This document shows, in pieces, positions 44,826-55,085 of a stretch of 64,000 nt of DNA. The first letter of the stretch is position 1. The number at the start of each line of letters is the position of its first letter. Position numbers and translations under genes: made by a program. The notes beneath the pieces are model-generated. The model was given only the letters and a program-made list of their open reading frames with translations. It made no database searches and was not told where the DNA came from. Origin of the DNA: Bacteroides sp. (GTDB lineage Bacteria; Bacteroidota; Bacteroidia; Bacteroidales; Bacteroidaceae); the NCBI GenBank assembly GCA_017472925.1, contig JAFUNS010000025.1, positions 1-64,000 on the forward strand, read 5' to 3'.

Positions 44826-44907
44826 TGGTACGGATTACACGGATTTCACGGAACTAGTTGATGTAAACATACACTAAAGACCGTGTTAATCCGTGTAATC
44901 CGTGCCT
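44826..44907 (-). repeat. Palindromic repeat, copy B (aggcacggatt family)
   Basis: Same family as 40738-40821 in the opposite orientation: reverse complement begins AGGCACGGATTACACGGATT, with centre ACACGGTCTTTAGTGTATGT. One arm end is changed (GGTACGG). It fills much of the polA-ychF gap. Confidence 0.78.
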
Positions 44908-44970
44908 AAATATAGCATGACACGCTCTCTTTTCTTTTCAGAATATGAAGCTTGATAAAAAAAGAATCAG

Positions 44971-44978
44971 TATCTTTG
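44971..44978 (+). promoter_or_regulatory. -7 box of the ychF promoter
   Basis: TATCTTTG, a perfect TAnnTTTG, 38 bases before the ychF ATG. No TTTG lies at the standard distance (a CTTG is 16 bases upstream), so the -33 element is not assigned. Confidence 0.5.
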
Positions 44979-45016
44979 CAAACTGATAATCTGTTAATAA
45001 CTAAAACAATAAATAA

Positions 45017-46120
45017 ATGGCATTAAAAGCAGGTATTGTAGGTCTTCCCAATGTCGGAAAATCCACACTTTTTAATTGTTTGTCCAGCGCTAAGGCACAA
45101 AGTGCAAACTATCCGTTTTGTACCATCGATGCACAACAAGGACAAATCTCCGTACCCGATGAAAGATTAAACAAATTGGCAGAATTAGTGAAGCCGGGAC
45201 GTATTGTTCCCGCTACATGCGATATTGTAGACATTGCCGGATTGGTAAAAGGTGCCAGTCAAGGTGAAGGATTGGGTAACCAGTTCTTGGGAAACATCCG
45301 CGAAACCGATGCCATCATCCATGTGCTCCGTTGTTTTGATAACGATAATATTGCTCATGTAGACGGTTCAGTAAACCCTGTTCGCGATAAGGAAATTATC
45401 GATGCCGAGCTCCAACTGAAGGACTTGGAAACTGTAGAAAACCGCATCAAGCGCGTAGAAAAACAAGCCAAAGTAGGTGGTGACAAGCAAGCCAAATTGG
45501 AATACGATGTATTGTCAAAATACCGCGAAGTCTTGTTGCAGGGAAAGTCGGCACGTACCGTTACTTTCGAAACCGAAGACGAACAGAATGCTGCAAAAAG
45601 CCTGTTCCTTCTTACTACCAAACCCGTACTTTATGTATGTAATGTAGACGATACAGCTGCTGCCAATGGCAATCCATACGTAGAAGCCGTTCGCGAAGCC
45701 ATCAAGGACGAAGAAGCCGAACTGCTTATCATCAGTGCTCAAACCGAAGCCGACATTGCCGAACTTGAAAGCTACGAAGAAAAGCAGATGTTTTTGGAAG
45801 ACATGGGCTTGAAGGAATCAGGTTGTGACCGCCTCATCAAGGCTATCTACAAACTTCTGAATCTTGAAACCTTCATTACCGCTGGGGAAATGGAAGTCAA
45901 GGCCTGGACATACCGCAAAGGTTGGAAAGCTCCCCAATGTGCCGGTGTTATTCATACCGATTTCGAAAAAGGCTTTATCCGCGCCGAAGTGATTAAGTAC
46001 GACGACTATATCAAGTATGGCTCTGAAACTGCTGTAAAAGAAGCCGGGAAGATGGGTGTAGAAGGCAAGGAATACGTGGTACAGGATGGTGATATCATGC
46101 ACTTCCGCTTCAATGTGTAA
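45017..46120 (+). CDS. ychF: Redox-regulated ATPase YchF
   Basis: 367 residues. An Obg-related P-loop protein that prefers ATP and associates with ribosomes. GLPNVGKSTLFNCL is the P-loop; DIAGLVKGASQGEGLGNQFL is the G3/switch region; the altered G4 motif (CNVDD) explains the ATP preference. A coiled coil occupies about 125-160 and the TGS domain the C-terminus (FITAGEMEVKAWTYRKGWKA). Complete. Confidence 0.96.
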   Translation: MALKAGIVGLPNVGKSTLFNCLSSAKAQSANYPFCTIDAQQGQISVPDERLNKLAELVKPGRIVPATCDIVDIAGLVKGASQGEGLGNQFLGNIRETDAIIHVLRCFDNDNIAHVDGSVNPVRDKEIIDAELQLKDLETVENRIKRVEKQAKVGGDKQAKLEYDVLSKYREVLLQGKSARTVTFETEDEQNAAKSLFLLTTKPVLYVCNVDDTAAANGNPYVEAVREAIKDEEAELLIISAQTEADIAELESYEEKQMFLEDMGLKESGCDRLIKAIYKLLNLETFITAGEMEVKAWTYRKGWKAPQCAGVIHTDFEKGFIRAEVIKYDDYIKYGSETAVKEAGKMGVEGKEYVVQDGDIMHFRFNV

Positions 46121-46219
46121 TATTTTTGTACCTTTATATGAAAGTGGATGTGTAGGTAGATTCAACTTTTAAATGCAATCATTCCACATAGAAGAAATTT
46201 CAGAACCACCCCACAATAT

Positions 46220-46260
46220 AAAGATGTACCACTATACATAAGAATAAGTGGTACATCTTT
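46220..46260. terminator. Bidirectional terminator between ychF and mutS
   Basis: Perfect 14-bp stem (46220-46233 with 46247-46260) and a 13-base loop, between two convergent genes. The flanking T-runs are short (TTT within the stem end), so efficiency is uncertain. Confidence 0.65.
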
Positions 46261-46281
46261 ATTTGAATATGATTCAACGAC

Positions 46282-48894
46282 TTATTTTCCTCTCACAATC
46301 TTCTTGATATCGTTCAGCTTATTCAAAGCCTCTAAAGGAGTGAGGTTATTTACATCGAGGTTGAGGATTTCATCGCGTATCTGGCAAAGTACAGGGTCAT
46401 CCAATTGGAAGAAACTGAGTTGCATTCCGTCGCGACTTTGGGCTATTTCTTTGGTGGGTTTGGATACACCTTGTTGACGATTGTCCGATTCCAATTGTCC
46501 CAAAATAGTATTGGCACGCTTCACAATGCTTTTAGGCATACCAGCCATTTTAGCCACATGGATACCGAAGGAGTGTTCACTTCCTCCACGCTCCAATTTA
46601 CGGAGGAAAATTACCTTATTATCCACTTCCTTTACCGATACATTGTAGTTCTTGATGCGCTTGAAGGATTTCTCCATCTCGTTCAATTCGTGGTAATGGG
46701 TAGCAAAGAGAGTACGTGCCTTGGCCTTGGGATGCTCGTGGATATACTCTACAATGGCCCACGCAATGGAAATACCATCGTAGGTAGAAGTACCCCTACC
46801 CAACTCATCAAACAAGACCAAACTACGGGGAGAAAGGTTATTCAATATGTCGGCAGCTTCGTTCATTTCTACCATGAAAGTGGATTCGCCCACCGAAATG
46901 TTGTCACTGGCCCCTACACGGGTGAATATCTTGTCTACCATACCAATACGCGCGCTTTCGGCAGGTACAAAACAACCTATTTGCGCCATCAGGGTTATCA
47001 AGGCTGTCTGGCGGAGCAAGGCAGATTTACCGGCCATATTGGGCCCGGTAATGATGATGATTTGTTGGTTATCGGTATCGAGGAGCACATCGTTGGCAAT
47101 ATACCTCTCTCCTATCGGCAATTGTTTTTCAATCACCGGATGGCGTCCTTGTCGGATTTCTAGCACATCATTGTCTTCTATAATGGGACGGATGTATTTG
47201 TTTTCTCTCGCTACATTGGCAAAGGAAAGCAAACAATCCAATCGGGCTATCTGCGTAGCGTTGATTTGGATGGCAGGAATATATTCGGCCAACGAGAGTA
47301 CCAAATCGTTGTAAAGTTTGGTTTCAAGAGCCAGTATCTTTTCTTCAGCCCCCAATATCTTTTCTTCGTATTCCTTCAATTCCTGAGTGATGTAGCGCTC
47401 GGCGTTGACCAACGTTTGCTTACGAATCCAATCGGCCGGCACCTTGTCCTTATGCGTATTACGTACTTCAATGTAATAGCCGAACACATTGTTATAGGCT
47501 ATCTTGAGGCTCGGTATTTCGGTGCGTTCGCTTTCTCGTTGCTGCATCTGGAGCAAATAATCTTTGCCCGAATAGGCTATCTGTCTCAATTCATCCAATT
47601 CGGAACATACACCATCGGCTATTACGCCTCCTTTGTTCACCAACAACGGTGGATCGTTCTTAACTTCACGGGCGATACGGTCGCGGATGCTTTCGCAAAG
47701 GTTCAAATGCTCACCAATACGGTGGAGGCTATCGTTTTCGGCATTCAAACAAGCATTCTTAATGGGTTCTATGGCTTGAAGAGCCACTTTCAGTTGTACC
47801 ACTTCGCGAGGCGAAATACGGCCTACAGCGGCCTTGGAAACGATGCGTTCAAGGTCGCCTATCAAATGCATCTTTTCTTCGACAAAGTCCTTGAAATCGG
47901 GCTCACGGAAGAAATATTCCACTACATCCAAACGCTCGTTGATGGGTTTCTCATCTTTCAAAGGGAATACCACCCAACGCTTCAGCATACGGGCCCCCAT
48001 GGGACTGATGGTTTTGTCTATGACATCCAGCAAACTGGTACCTCCATCGTTCATACTTCCGATTAGTTCGAGGCTGCGAACGGTAAACTTGTCAAGGCGT
48101 ACATAGCGGTCTTCTTCAATACGCGAGAGTGAGGTGATGTGACCAATCTGATAATGTTGTGTCATATCCAGATATTGAAGGATGGCTCCCGATGCCACAA
48201 TACCATTCTTAAGGTGTTCTACTCCGAATCCTTTCAGGTTCTTGGTCTCGAAGTGTTTCAACAGTTTCTCGCGGGAAGAAGTCTCTGTAAACACCCAGTC
48301 CTCGAGTTCGAAAGTAAAGAACTTGCTACCGAAATTACCTTCGAACATGCCTCGTTTGCCACGTTCAAAAAGCACTTCTTTCGGAGCGAAGTTATTCAAA
48401 AGCTTGTCTATATAGTCAAATGGACCTTCGGCGGTAAGGAATTCGCCGGTAGAGATATCGAGAAAAGCTACTCCGCATGTTGACTTACCAAAGTGTACAG
48501 CCGCCAAGAAGTTGTTTTCTTTGTAAGAAAGCACATTGTCATTGATGGCCACCCCCGGCGTAACCAATTCGGTAATGCCTCTCTTCACCAGTTTCTTGGT
48601 GAGTTTGGGGTCTTCCAGCTGGTCGCAGATGGCTACACGCTTACCGGCTCTGACCAATTTAGGCAGGTAAGTATCGAGTGCATGGAAAGGGAATCCGGCC
48701 ATTTCTACGTGTTTGGCCTGACCGTTGGCCCGTTTGGTCAAGGTAATACCCAATATCTCGGACGCAACGATTGCATCTTCCGAATAAGTTTCATAAAAGT
48801 CGCCACATCGGAAAAGCATGACTGCATCGGGATGCTTCGCCTTCAGTTCAAAGAACTGCTTCATCATGGGGGTCAATACCACATCGTTTGCCAC
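46282..48894 (-). CDS. mutS: DNA mismatch repair protein MutS
   Basis: 870 residues. The mismatch-recognition Phe-x-Glu lies in [12 protein letters not shown] near the N-terminus (about residues 30-42). Connector, lever and clamp domains follow. The ATPase domain has the P-loop [13 protein letters not shown], the MutS signature [20 protein letters not shown] and [10 protein letters not shown]. The C-terminal dimerisation helix is present ([20 protein letters not shown]). The minus-strand box TATCTTTG (48942-48935) is a likely -7 element. Confidence 0.97.
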   Translation of the reverse strand: MANDVVLTPMMKQFFELKAKHPDAVMLFRCGDFYETYSEDAIVASEILGITLTKRANGQAKHVEMAGFPFHALDTYLPKLVRAGKRVAICDQLEDPKLTKKLVKRGITELVTPGVAINDNVLSYKENNFLAAVHFGKSTCGVAFLDISTGEFLTAEGPFDYIDKLLNNFAPKEVLFERGKRGMFEGNFGSKFFTFELEDWVFTETSSREKLLKHFETKNLKGFGVEHLKNGIVASGAILQYLDMTQHYQIGHITSLSRIEEDRYVRLDKFTVRSLELIGSMNDGGTSLLDVIDKTISPMGARMLKRWVVFPLKDEKPINERLDVVEYFFREPDFKDFVEEKMHLIGDLERIVSKAAVGRISPREVVQLKVALQAIEPIKNACLNAENDSLHRIGEHLNLCESIRDRIAREVKNDPPLLVNKGGVIADGVCSELDELRQIAYSGKDYLLQMQQRESERTEIPSLKIAYNNVFGYYIEVRNTHKDKVPADWIRKQTLVNAERYITQELKEYEEKILGAEEKILALETKLYNDLVLSLAEYIPAIQINATQIARLDCLLSFANVARENKYIRPIIEDNDVLEIRQGRHPVIEKQLPIGERYIANDVLLDTDNQQIIIITGPNMAGKSALLRQTALITLMAQIGCFVPAESARIGMVDKIFTRVGASDNISVGESTFMVEMNEAADILNNLSPRSLVLFDELGRGTSTYDGISIAWAIVEYIHEHPKAKARTLFATHYHELNEMEKSFKRIKNYNVSVKEVDNKVIFLRKLERGGSEHSFGIHVAKMAGMPKSIVKRANTILGQLESDNRQQGVSKPTKEIAQSRDGMQLSFFQLDDPVLCQIRDEILNLDVNNLTPLEALNKLNDIKKIVRGK

Positions 48895-49024
48895 TTTGGA
48901 TTCCTTTCTTTTTAAGTTTGAATGATTAGAAAGGCAAAGATACAGAAAAAGTGATAAAATCTCTTTCTCTTTCTCGCGAAACTATGTTTTATGAAGTATA
49001 AAGAGAGTGTGTCATAATATAATT

Positions 49025-49110
49025 TAGGCACGGATTACACGGATTTCACGGATAAAGTTGATGTAAACATACATTAGAAACCGTGTTAATCCGTGTAATC
49101 TGTGCCTAAA
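49025..49110 (-). repeat. Palindromic repeat, copy C (aggcacggatt family)
   Basis: Same family, minus orientation, centre ACACGGTTTCTAATGTATGT on the reverse complement. It is flanked by GAGAGTGTGTCAT on one side (49001-49015) and a degraded hairpin on the other. It lies in the mutS upstream gap. Confidence 0.78.
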
Positions 49111-49147
49111 AAATTAGTGGTTACGTATTTTTACACACCTATTTTCT

Positions 49148-49984
49148 TTATCGGATTTCGATGCGTGGCCGTGGAGGACCGATGGTAGGATTTACCCTTT
49201 GCGGATTACTCTTGAAGGAAGCACTATGAAATATCTGATAAAGCAGACCTCCTACATCGAAGCCCACCTTCGCCCCATTGTTGAATCGATAGTAAGGCGT
49301 TGCGATAGGTACCGTTTCCCATCCGCCACGCATTGGATTATAATATCGTTGTACACCCATTTCCATACCAAAACGTTCGGTCATATCCCACGCTACACTA
49401 CCTCCATACCGATAACTTTGCATTCCCGATACATACCCACCATTATATCCTCCAAAGACATGAAAGGAAAGTCGGTCGGCTGCTTGATAGGACAAGGTGC
49501 CCGAAGCCCCGAACGATTGGCCGGTAAAATGAGACATCAGCATCTTATTGGCATCTACTCCCACCTGAAGAGTCCATCTATCGCCCAAAGCATGAATATA
49601 GGATAGCGAGGCACTATTGCTTCGCCCTATACCCGGTAATGTAGTTTGATTCCCCGCTCCCATCAATGCCCCATGCCGATGGTGCAACAAGATGCTGGCT
49701 GTACTGTAATCTCCCTTGAACATAGGCGAGGGATTGGTATAATAGGGAACAATCAAGGAAGGCTTCTGCAAGGAGAAACGGATAATGGTATCGGCCGAAG
49801 TATTGGGAAGAGGCATTTCTATCCGCTCATCGAAAGAGATAGAAGAAGGATTTTCCAATGCTTTACCTTGCAATAGCTTCAAACTATCGCGGGCAATGCG
49901 CACGGTATCTTCTTGTGCACAAACACATAAGGTTGTACACACCATCAGCCATAAACACCATCCAATCCTACGAATCATAATCAT
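49148..49984 (-). CDS. Exported beta-barrel-like protein, family unknown
   Basis: 278 residues with a signal peptide (WCLWLMVCTTLCVCAQ, cut near residue 23). The mature part has an unstructured start (residues 24-85) and then alternating short beta strands typical of a small outer membrane barrel: RWTLQVGVDANKMLM, RLSFHVFGGYNGGYVSGM, YGGSVAWDMTERFGMEMGVQ. The end is Pro/Arg-rich (TIGPPRPRIEIR) rather than a terminal aromatic residue, so barrel assembly is not certain. No neighbour explains its role; a start at 49978 is also possible. Confidence 0.7.
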   Translation of the reverse strand: MIMIRRIGWCLWLMVCTTLCVCAQEDTVRIARDSLKLLQGKALENPSSISFDERIEMPLPNTSADTIIRFSLQKPSLIVPYYTNPSPMFKGDYSTASILLHHRHGALMGAGNQTTLPGIGRSNSASLSYIHALGDRWTLQVGVDANKMLMSHFTGQSFGASGTLSYQAADRLSFHVFGGYNGGYVSGMQSYRYGGSVAWDMTERFGMEMGVQRYYNPMRGGWETVPIATPYYRFNNGAKVGFDVGGLLYQIFHSASFKSNPQRVNPTIGPPRPRIEIR

Positions 49985-50087
49985 ACATACTAAACGGAAA
50001 CAAAAGTAACCGAAATTATGGGAAACAAAAAAGAATGGATGTTAATTCTATATATAGATACGAAAAAAGAAATGTGTCACATAAATT

Positions 50088-50170
50088 TAGGCACAGATTA
50101 CACGGATTGCACGGAAAGAATTGATATAAACATACAATAAAGACCGTGTTAATCTGTGTAATCCGTGCCT
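50088..50170 (-). repeat. Palindromic repeat, copy D (aggcacggatt family)
   Basis: Same family, minus orientation. Reverse complement begins AGGCACGGATTACACAGATT with centre ACACGGTCTTTATTGTATGT. Like copy A it is preceded by an AGTGGATGTGTCGAAAT-type hairpin (50171-50205). Confidence 0.78.
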
Positions 50171-50205
50171 AAAAAAAAGTGGATGCGTATTTCGACACAT
50201 CCACT
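50171..50205 (-). terminator. Terminator after tRNA-Gln
   Basis: On the minus strand AGTGGATG (50205-50198) pairs with CATCCACT (50185-50178), followed by eight T (50178-50171). It lies 9 bases downstream of the tRNA. Confidence 0.8.
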
Positions 50206-50213
50206 CTTTCGTG

Positions 50214-50284
50214 TTGGATTACCAGGATTCGAACCTGGACAAACAGAACCAAAACCTGTTGTGCTACCATTACACCATAATCCA
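50214..50284 (-). tRNA. tRNA-Gln (anticodon UUG)
   Basis: On the minus strand the acceptor arms TGGATTA (50284-50278) and TAATCCA (50221-50215) pair perfectly. The D-loop has GGTGTAATGGTAGCAC, the anticodon loop TTTTGGT gives UUG, and the T arm CCAGGTTCGAATCCTGG pairs perfectly. The CCA end is not encoded, as is usual in Bacteroidetes. The remainder of the 49985-50418 gap holds copy D of the repeat and the protease promoter. Confidence 0.95.
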
Positions 50285-50384
50285 ATCATCAGCACTTTCC
50301 TTGGAAAGCGGTGCAAAGATACAGTTTTTTATTAATATCTTCCAAACTTTTCGGCAAAAAATTTCATTTTATATAGAAAAAAAG

Positions 50385-50392
50385 TACCTTTG
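50385..50392 (+). promoter_or_regulatory. -7 box of the tricorn-like protease promoter
   Basis: TACCTTTG, perfect -7 box 26 bases before the gene start, with TTTC (50362-50365) 19 bases upstream as a 3-of-4 -33 box. Confidence 0.6.
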
Positions 50393-50418
50393 TTCATTCA
50401 ATTTTAACAATTACACAC

Positions 50419-53400
50419 ATGAAGAAAGTACTTACATGCATCATCATGGGCTTGACAGTAGCTACCGTACAAGCCGTTACTCCGTTATGGTTACGCGATG
50501 TACAAATATCGCCCGACGGACAATCCATTGCCTTCTGCTACAAAGGCGATATCTATAAAGTAGGTATACAAGGCGGAAATGCCGTCCAACTTACTACACA
50601 AGACTCGTATGAATGCAACCCCATTTGGAGTCCCGACAGTAAATCCATCGCTTTTGCCAGCGACCGTAATGGCAATTTCGACATCTTCGTCATGCCGGCC
50701 AATGGTGGAAACGCCAAACGATTGACATCAAACTCTGTATCCGAACTACCTTCGGCCTTTACACCCGATGGCAAACAAGTGGTATTCTCGGCTGCTATTC
50801 AAGACCCCGCCAAGAGTGCCCTCTACCCTACTACCTCGATGACTGAGCTTTATCAAGTACCGGTTGCCGGAGGACGCACCACACAAATCATCGCTACACC
50901 TGCCGAAGCGGTATGCTATACCACCGATGGCCGTTCATTCCTCTACCAAGATCGCAAAGGTTTTGAAGACGAATGGCGCAAGCATCATACTTCATCGGTT
51001 ACCCGCGATATCTGGTTGTACGATGCCAAGAGTGGCAAACACACCAATCTGACCAACATAGGAGGTGAAGACCGCGACCCGTCTTTGGCCAACGACGGAC
51101 AAACCGTATATTTCTTGAGCGAACGCAACAAGGGTTCCATGAACGTATATTCACTTCAGATGAATGCCCCTACCGAAGTAAAGAAAGTCACTTCGTTCAA
51201 GACACATCCCGTACGCTTCCTCTCCATAGCCAATAACAATACCCTTTGTTATACCTACGATGGGGAAATCTATACCCAAAATGCAAATGGCAAGGCACAG
51301 AAAGTGGCTATCGACATTACCCGCGACGATATGGAACAGATTGCCAAACTGAACGCAAGTCCAGACGAAGCAGCCGTTTCACCCGATGGTAAACAAGTGG
51401 CTTTCGTGAGCCGTGGTGAAGTGTTCGTAACCTCGGTAGATTATACCACTACCAAACAGATTACCCACACGCCTGCAGCCGAAGAAGGAGTAGCCTTTGG
51501 AGCCGATAACCGCACACTGGCATACGCCAGCGAACGTAGCGGCAACTGGCAATTATATTTGGCTAAAATCGCTCGTAAAAACGACCAGAACTTTGCCAAT
51601 GCCACCACCATTGAAGAAGAAGTATTGCTTCCTTCAAGCAAAATAGAACGCAGCTTCCCCAAATTCTCGCCTGATGGCAAGGAACTGGCCTTTATCGAAG
51701 ACCGTCGCAAGTTAATGGTAGTGAACCTCGACACCAAGAAGGTACGTCAAATTACCGACGGCTCTTTGTGGCATAACACCGCCGGATATTTTGATTATCG
51801 CTGGAGTCCCGACGGCAAATGGTTTACCCTTTGCTTTATCGGTAACAAGCACGATCCATATTCCGATATAGGTATTGTAAGCGCTCAAGGCGGTGAAATC
51901 ACCAACCTTACCAATAGTGGGTATACCAGCGGAAGCCCTCGTTGGGTAATGGATGGTAATGCCATTCTCTTCACTTCCGAACGCTACGGTATGCGTAATC
52001 ATGCTTCATGGGGCTCTATGGAGGACGTATTCCTTTGCTTTGTGAATCAGGATGCCTACGACAAATACCGCCTCAGCAAAGAAGATTATGAATTGCTGAA
52101 GGAATTGGAAAAGGAACAGGAAAAGCTGAAGAAAGAAGCCGAAAAGAAAGACAAGAAAGACGATAAGAAGGACGACAAGAAGAAGGAAGAAAGCAAAGAC
52201 ATTACCGTAGAGCTGAAAGGCATTCAGGACCGTATTGTACGCCTCACTCCTACTTCTTCACGTTTGGGTGATGCCATTATCGACAAGAAAGGCGAAACCT
52301 TGTATTACCTGGCTTCGTTCGAAGGAGCCATGGACTTGTGGAAAATCGACCTCCGCAAGAAGGACGTAAAACTGGCAAGTAAGGGAGCCGGTTATGGTAC
52401 ATTCGAGATTGACAAGGAAGGAAAGAACATCTTCCTATTGGGTAGTCGTATGCAAAAGATGGACCCCGCATCTGGAAAGCTCTCTCCTATCAGCTATAGT
52501 GCACAAATGAAGATGGATTTGGTTGCCGAACGCGAAGCCATGTTCAACCACGTTTACAAGCAACAACAGAAGCGTTTCTATAATGTAAACATGCACGGAG
52601 TGGACTGGGATGCCATGAGTGCCGCCTATCGCAAGTTCTTGCCACATATCAACAACAATTACGATTATGCCGAATTGTTGAGCGAATGGTTGGGCGAACT
52701 CAACGTATCGCATACCGGTGGTCGTTATCGTGCCGGTAATGCCGGATACAGCACCGCCAATTTAGGTTTGCTTTACGATTGGTCTCACAACGGTAAAGGC
52801 TTGAAGGTAGAAGAAGTGGTAGAAGGAAGTCCATTTGACAATGCACGTAGCAAGATGGTAGCCGGTGTCATCATCGAAAAGATTGACGGTCAAGAAATCA
52901 CTCCTGAAGCCGACTATACCTTGTTGCTGAACGACAAGGCCCGCAAAAAGACTTTGGTATCGCTCTACAATCCTGCCACCAAGGAACGTTGGGAAGAAGT
53001 GGTGCTCCCCATCGGCAACAGTGCATTCAATGGCTTGTTATACAATCGTTGGGTGAAGCAACGCGCTGCTGATGTAGAAAGATGGTCTAACGGCCGCTTG
53101 GGATATGTACATATTGAATCAATGGACGATGGCAGCTTCCGTACCGTTTATTCCGATATTCTGGGTAAATACAACCATTGCGACGGTATTGTAATCGATA
53201 CCCGTTTCAACGGTGGTGGTCGTTTGCACGAAGATGTAGAAATTTTATTCAGCGGTAAGAAATACCTTACTCAAGTAGTTCGTGGACAAGAATCATGCGA
53301 TATGCCAAGCCGTCGTTGGAACAAGGCCAGCATCATGGTTCAATGTGAAGCCAACTATAGTAATGCACACGGCACTCCTTGGGTTTATAAATTCAAGGAA

Positions 53401-53652
53401 ATGGGTAAATTGGTAGGTGCTCCTGTACCGGGTACCATGACTACCGTATCATGGGAATACATGCAAGACCCCAGCTTAATCTTCGGTATCCCTGTAGTGG
53501 GTTATCGCAAAGCTGACGGAACCTATTTGGAAAACGACCAGTTGGAACCCGATGTTCATGTATTGAATGATCCTGCTACCGTAGTAAAGGGTGAAGATAC
53601 CCAGTTGAAAGTAGCAGTAGAAACATTAATGAAAGATTTGGGATTGAAATAA
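50419..53652 (+). CDS. Tricorn-like exported S41 protease with PD40 propeller
   Basis: 1077 residues. Signal peptide (MKKVLTCIIMGLTVATVQAV). Residues 25-690 are WD40-like PD40 repeats forming one or two propellers (VQISPDGQSIAFCYKGDIYK, WSPDSKSIAFASDRNGNFDI). A Lys/Asp-rich linker lies at about 555-600. A tricorn C1 helical region and a PDZ domain (GLLYDWSHNGKGLKVEEVVE) follow. The S41 domain has IVIDTRFNGGGRLHED and the likely nucleophile Ser in ANYSNAHGTPW, then GKLVGAPVPGTMTTV. It is expected to degrade peptides in the periplasm. Bacteroidetes homologues are of similar length. Confidence 0.92.
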   Translation: MKKVLTCIIMGLTVATVQAVTPLWLRDVQISPDGQSIAFCYKGDIYKVGIQGGNAVQLTTQDSYECNPIWSPDSKSIAFASDRNGNFDIFVMPANGGNAKRLTSNSVSELPSAFTPDGKQVVFSAAIQDPAKSALYPTTSMTELYQVPVAGGRTTQIIATPAEAVCYTTDGRSFLYQDRKGFEDEWRKHHTSSVTRDIWLYDAKSGKHTNLTNIGGEDRDPSLANDGQTVYFLSERNKGSMNVYSLQMNAPTEVKKVTSFKTHPVRFLSIANNNTLCYTYDGEIYTQNANGKAQKVAIDITRDDMEQIAKLNASPDEAAVSPDGKQVAFVSRGEVFVTSVDYTTTKQITHTPAAEEGVAFGADNRTLAYASERSGNWQLYLAKIARKNDQNFANATTIEEEVLLPSSKIERSFPKFSPDGKELAFIEDRRKLMVVNLDTKKVRQITDGSLWHNTAGYFDYRWSPDGKWFTLCFIGNKHDPYSDIGIVSAQGGEITNLTNSGYTSGSPRWVMDGNAILFTSERYGMRNHASWGSMEDVFLCFVNQDAYDKYRLSKEDYELLKELEKEQEKLKKEAEKKDKKDDKKDDKKKEESKDITVELKGIQDRIVRLTPTSSRLGDAIIDKKGETLYYLASFEGAMDLWKIDLRKKDVKLASKGAGYGTFEIDKEGKNIFLLGSRMQKMDPASGKLSPISYSAQMKMDLVAEREAMFNHVYKQQQKRFYNVNMHGVDWDAMSAAYRKFLPHINNNYDYAELLSEWLGELNVSHTGGRYRAGNAGYSTANLGLLYDWSHNGKGLKVEEVVEGSPFDNARSKMVAGVIIEKIDGQEITPEADYTLLLNDKARKKTLVSLYNPATKERWEEVVLPIGNSAFNGLLYNRWVKQRAADVERWSNGRLGYVHIESMDDGSFRTVYSDILGKYNHCDGIVIDTRFNGGGRLHEDVEILFSGKKYLTQVVRGQESCDMPSRRWNKASIMVQCEANYSNAHGTPWVYKFKEMGKLVGAPVPGTMTTVSWEYMQDPSLIFGIPVVGYRKADGTYLENDQLEPDVHVLNDPATVVKGEDTQLKVAVETLMKDLGLK

Positions 53653-53653
53653 T

Positions 53654-53697
53654 AAAAAAAGTGGCTGTGTTTTGAACACAGCCACTTTTTTTTATTT
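53654..53697. terminator. Bidirectional terminator between the protease and tyrS
   Basis: A-run, GTGGCTGTGTT, TTG loop, AACACAGCCAC, T-run. Perfect stem extended by A-T pairs; works for both convergent genes. Confidence 0.9.
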
Positions 53698-54989
53698 TAC
53701 TTGGCTATCACCAAATAATAATTCTTCTTGCCACGTTGAACAAGCAGATACTTATCGTCAAGCAAATCGTTGGTGGTAATCACTTGGTCAAAAGCACCCA
53801 ATTTTTCTTTGTTCAATGAAACGCCACCGCCTTGAACAAGCTTACGCATTTCGCCCTTTGAAGCGAAGATAGCAGCATGGTCAACAAACAAATCAACGGC
53901 CTTCACTCCTTCTGCCAAAGCTTCCTTTGACACTTCGAATTGAGGAACACCTTCGAATACAGCCAACAAAGTCTGTTCGTCAAGCTTCTTCAATGCATCA
54001 GAAGTAGCGTTACCAAAGAGGATGCCTGATGCTTCAACAGCTGCATTGTAATCTTCTTCCGAGTGTACCATAACAGTCACTTCTTTAGCCAAACGCTTCT
54101 GGAGTACACGCAAATGAGGAGCTTCAGTATGTTCGGCTATCAAGGCTTCAATTTCTTCCTTGCTCAGTGATGTAAAGATCTTAATGTACTTGGCAGCATC
54201 TTCATCGCTTACATTCAACCAGAACTGATAGAACTTGTAAGGAGAAGTATAGTTAGGGTCGAGCCAGATGTTGCCCGATTCTGTCTTACCAAACTTACCT
54301 CCATCGGCCTTGGTAATGAGCGGACAAGTCAAGGCAAACGCTTCACCACCCTTGGTACGACGAATCAATTCTGTACCGGTAGTGATGTTACCCCATTGGT
54401 CGGAACCACCCAACTGAAGCTTACAGTTCTTGTTTTCATATAGATACAAGAAGTCATAACCTTGAAGCAACTGGTAAGTAAATTCAGTAAATGACAAGCC
54501 ATCGCGTGCTTCACCGTTCAAACGCTTCTGTACGCTGTCCTTAGCCATCATATAGTTTACGGTAATGTGCTTACCAATTTCGCGTGCAAAATCCAGGAAT
54601 GTATAGTCCTTCATCCAGTCGTAGTTGTTCACCAACTCGGCCTTGTTAGGCGCATCGCTTTCAAAGTCGAGGAACTTGGCCAATTGCTTCTTGATGCAAC
54701 TCACGTTGTGACGCAAAGTTTCTTCGTTCAGCAAGTTACGTTCGGCCGACTTTCCCGAAGGGTCGCCAATCATACCGGTTGCACCACCCACCAAAGCCAA
54801 CGGCTTGTGACCGCAACGTTGGAAATGACGCAACATCATCACCCCGCAAAGGTGACCGATGTGGAGTGAATCGGCAGTAGGGTCGATACCCAAGTAAGCG
54901 GTAACTTGTTCCTTAGCCAACAATTCTTCGGTGCCCGGCATGATGGTATGCACCATACCGCGCCATGTCAATTCTTCTACAAAATTCAT
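53697..54989 (-). CDS. tyrS: Tyrosyl-tRNA synthetase
   Basis: 430 residues, class I synthetase. [20 protein letters not shown] carries the HIGH motif; [20 protein letters not shown] binds tyrosine; [13 protein letters not shown] is the KMSKS-equivalent (KFGKT) of the TyrRS type. The C-terminal S4 RNA-binding domain is at about 360-430 ([20 protein letters not shown]). Complete, with a consensus promoter in front. Confidence 0.97.
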   Translation of the reverse strand: MNFVEELTWRGMVHTIMPGTEELLAKEQVTAYLGIDPTADSLHIGHLCGVMMLRHFQRCGHKPLALVGGATGMIGDPSGKSAERNLLNEETLRHNVSCIKKQLAKFLDFESDAPNKAELVNNYDWMKDYTFLDFAREIGKHITVNYMMAKDSVQKRLNGEARDGLSFTEFTYQLLQGYDFLYLYENKNCKLQLGGSDQWGNITTGTELIRRTKGGEAFALTCPLITKADGGKFGKTESGNIWLDPNYTSPYKFYQFWLNVSDEDAAKYIKIFTSLSKEEIEALIAEHTEAPHLRVLQKRLAKEVTVMVHSEEDYNAAVEASGILFGNATSDALKKLDEQTLLAVFEGVPQFEVSKEALAEGVKAVDLFVDHAAIFASKGEMRKLVQGGGVSLNKEKLGAFDQVITTNDLLDDKYLLVQRGKKNYYLVIAK

Positions 54990-55033
54990 CGATTGATATC
55001 TTTATATTGTTTTGATTTTTACTTTAATGGGCA

Positions 55034-55064
55034 CAAAATTACGACACTTTATCGAACAAACAAA
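55034..55064 (-). promoter_or_regulatory. Consensus promoter of tyrS
   Basis: On the minus strand TTTG (55064-55061), 19 bases, TAATTTTG (55041-55034). Both boxes are perfect; the leader is about 40 bases. Confidence 0.72.
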
Positions 55065-55085
55065 ACTTAACGGCAAAAAAGCCTC

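Noticed and set aside
50211..50558. Open frame starting MLDYQDSNLDKQ over the tRNA
   Set aside because: It is a translation of the tRNA-Gln gene and the protease leader in an unrelated frame.
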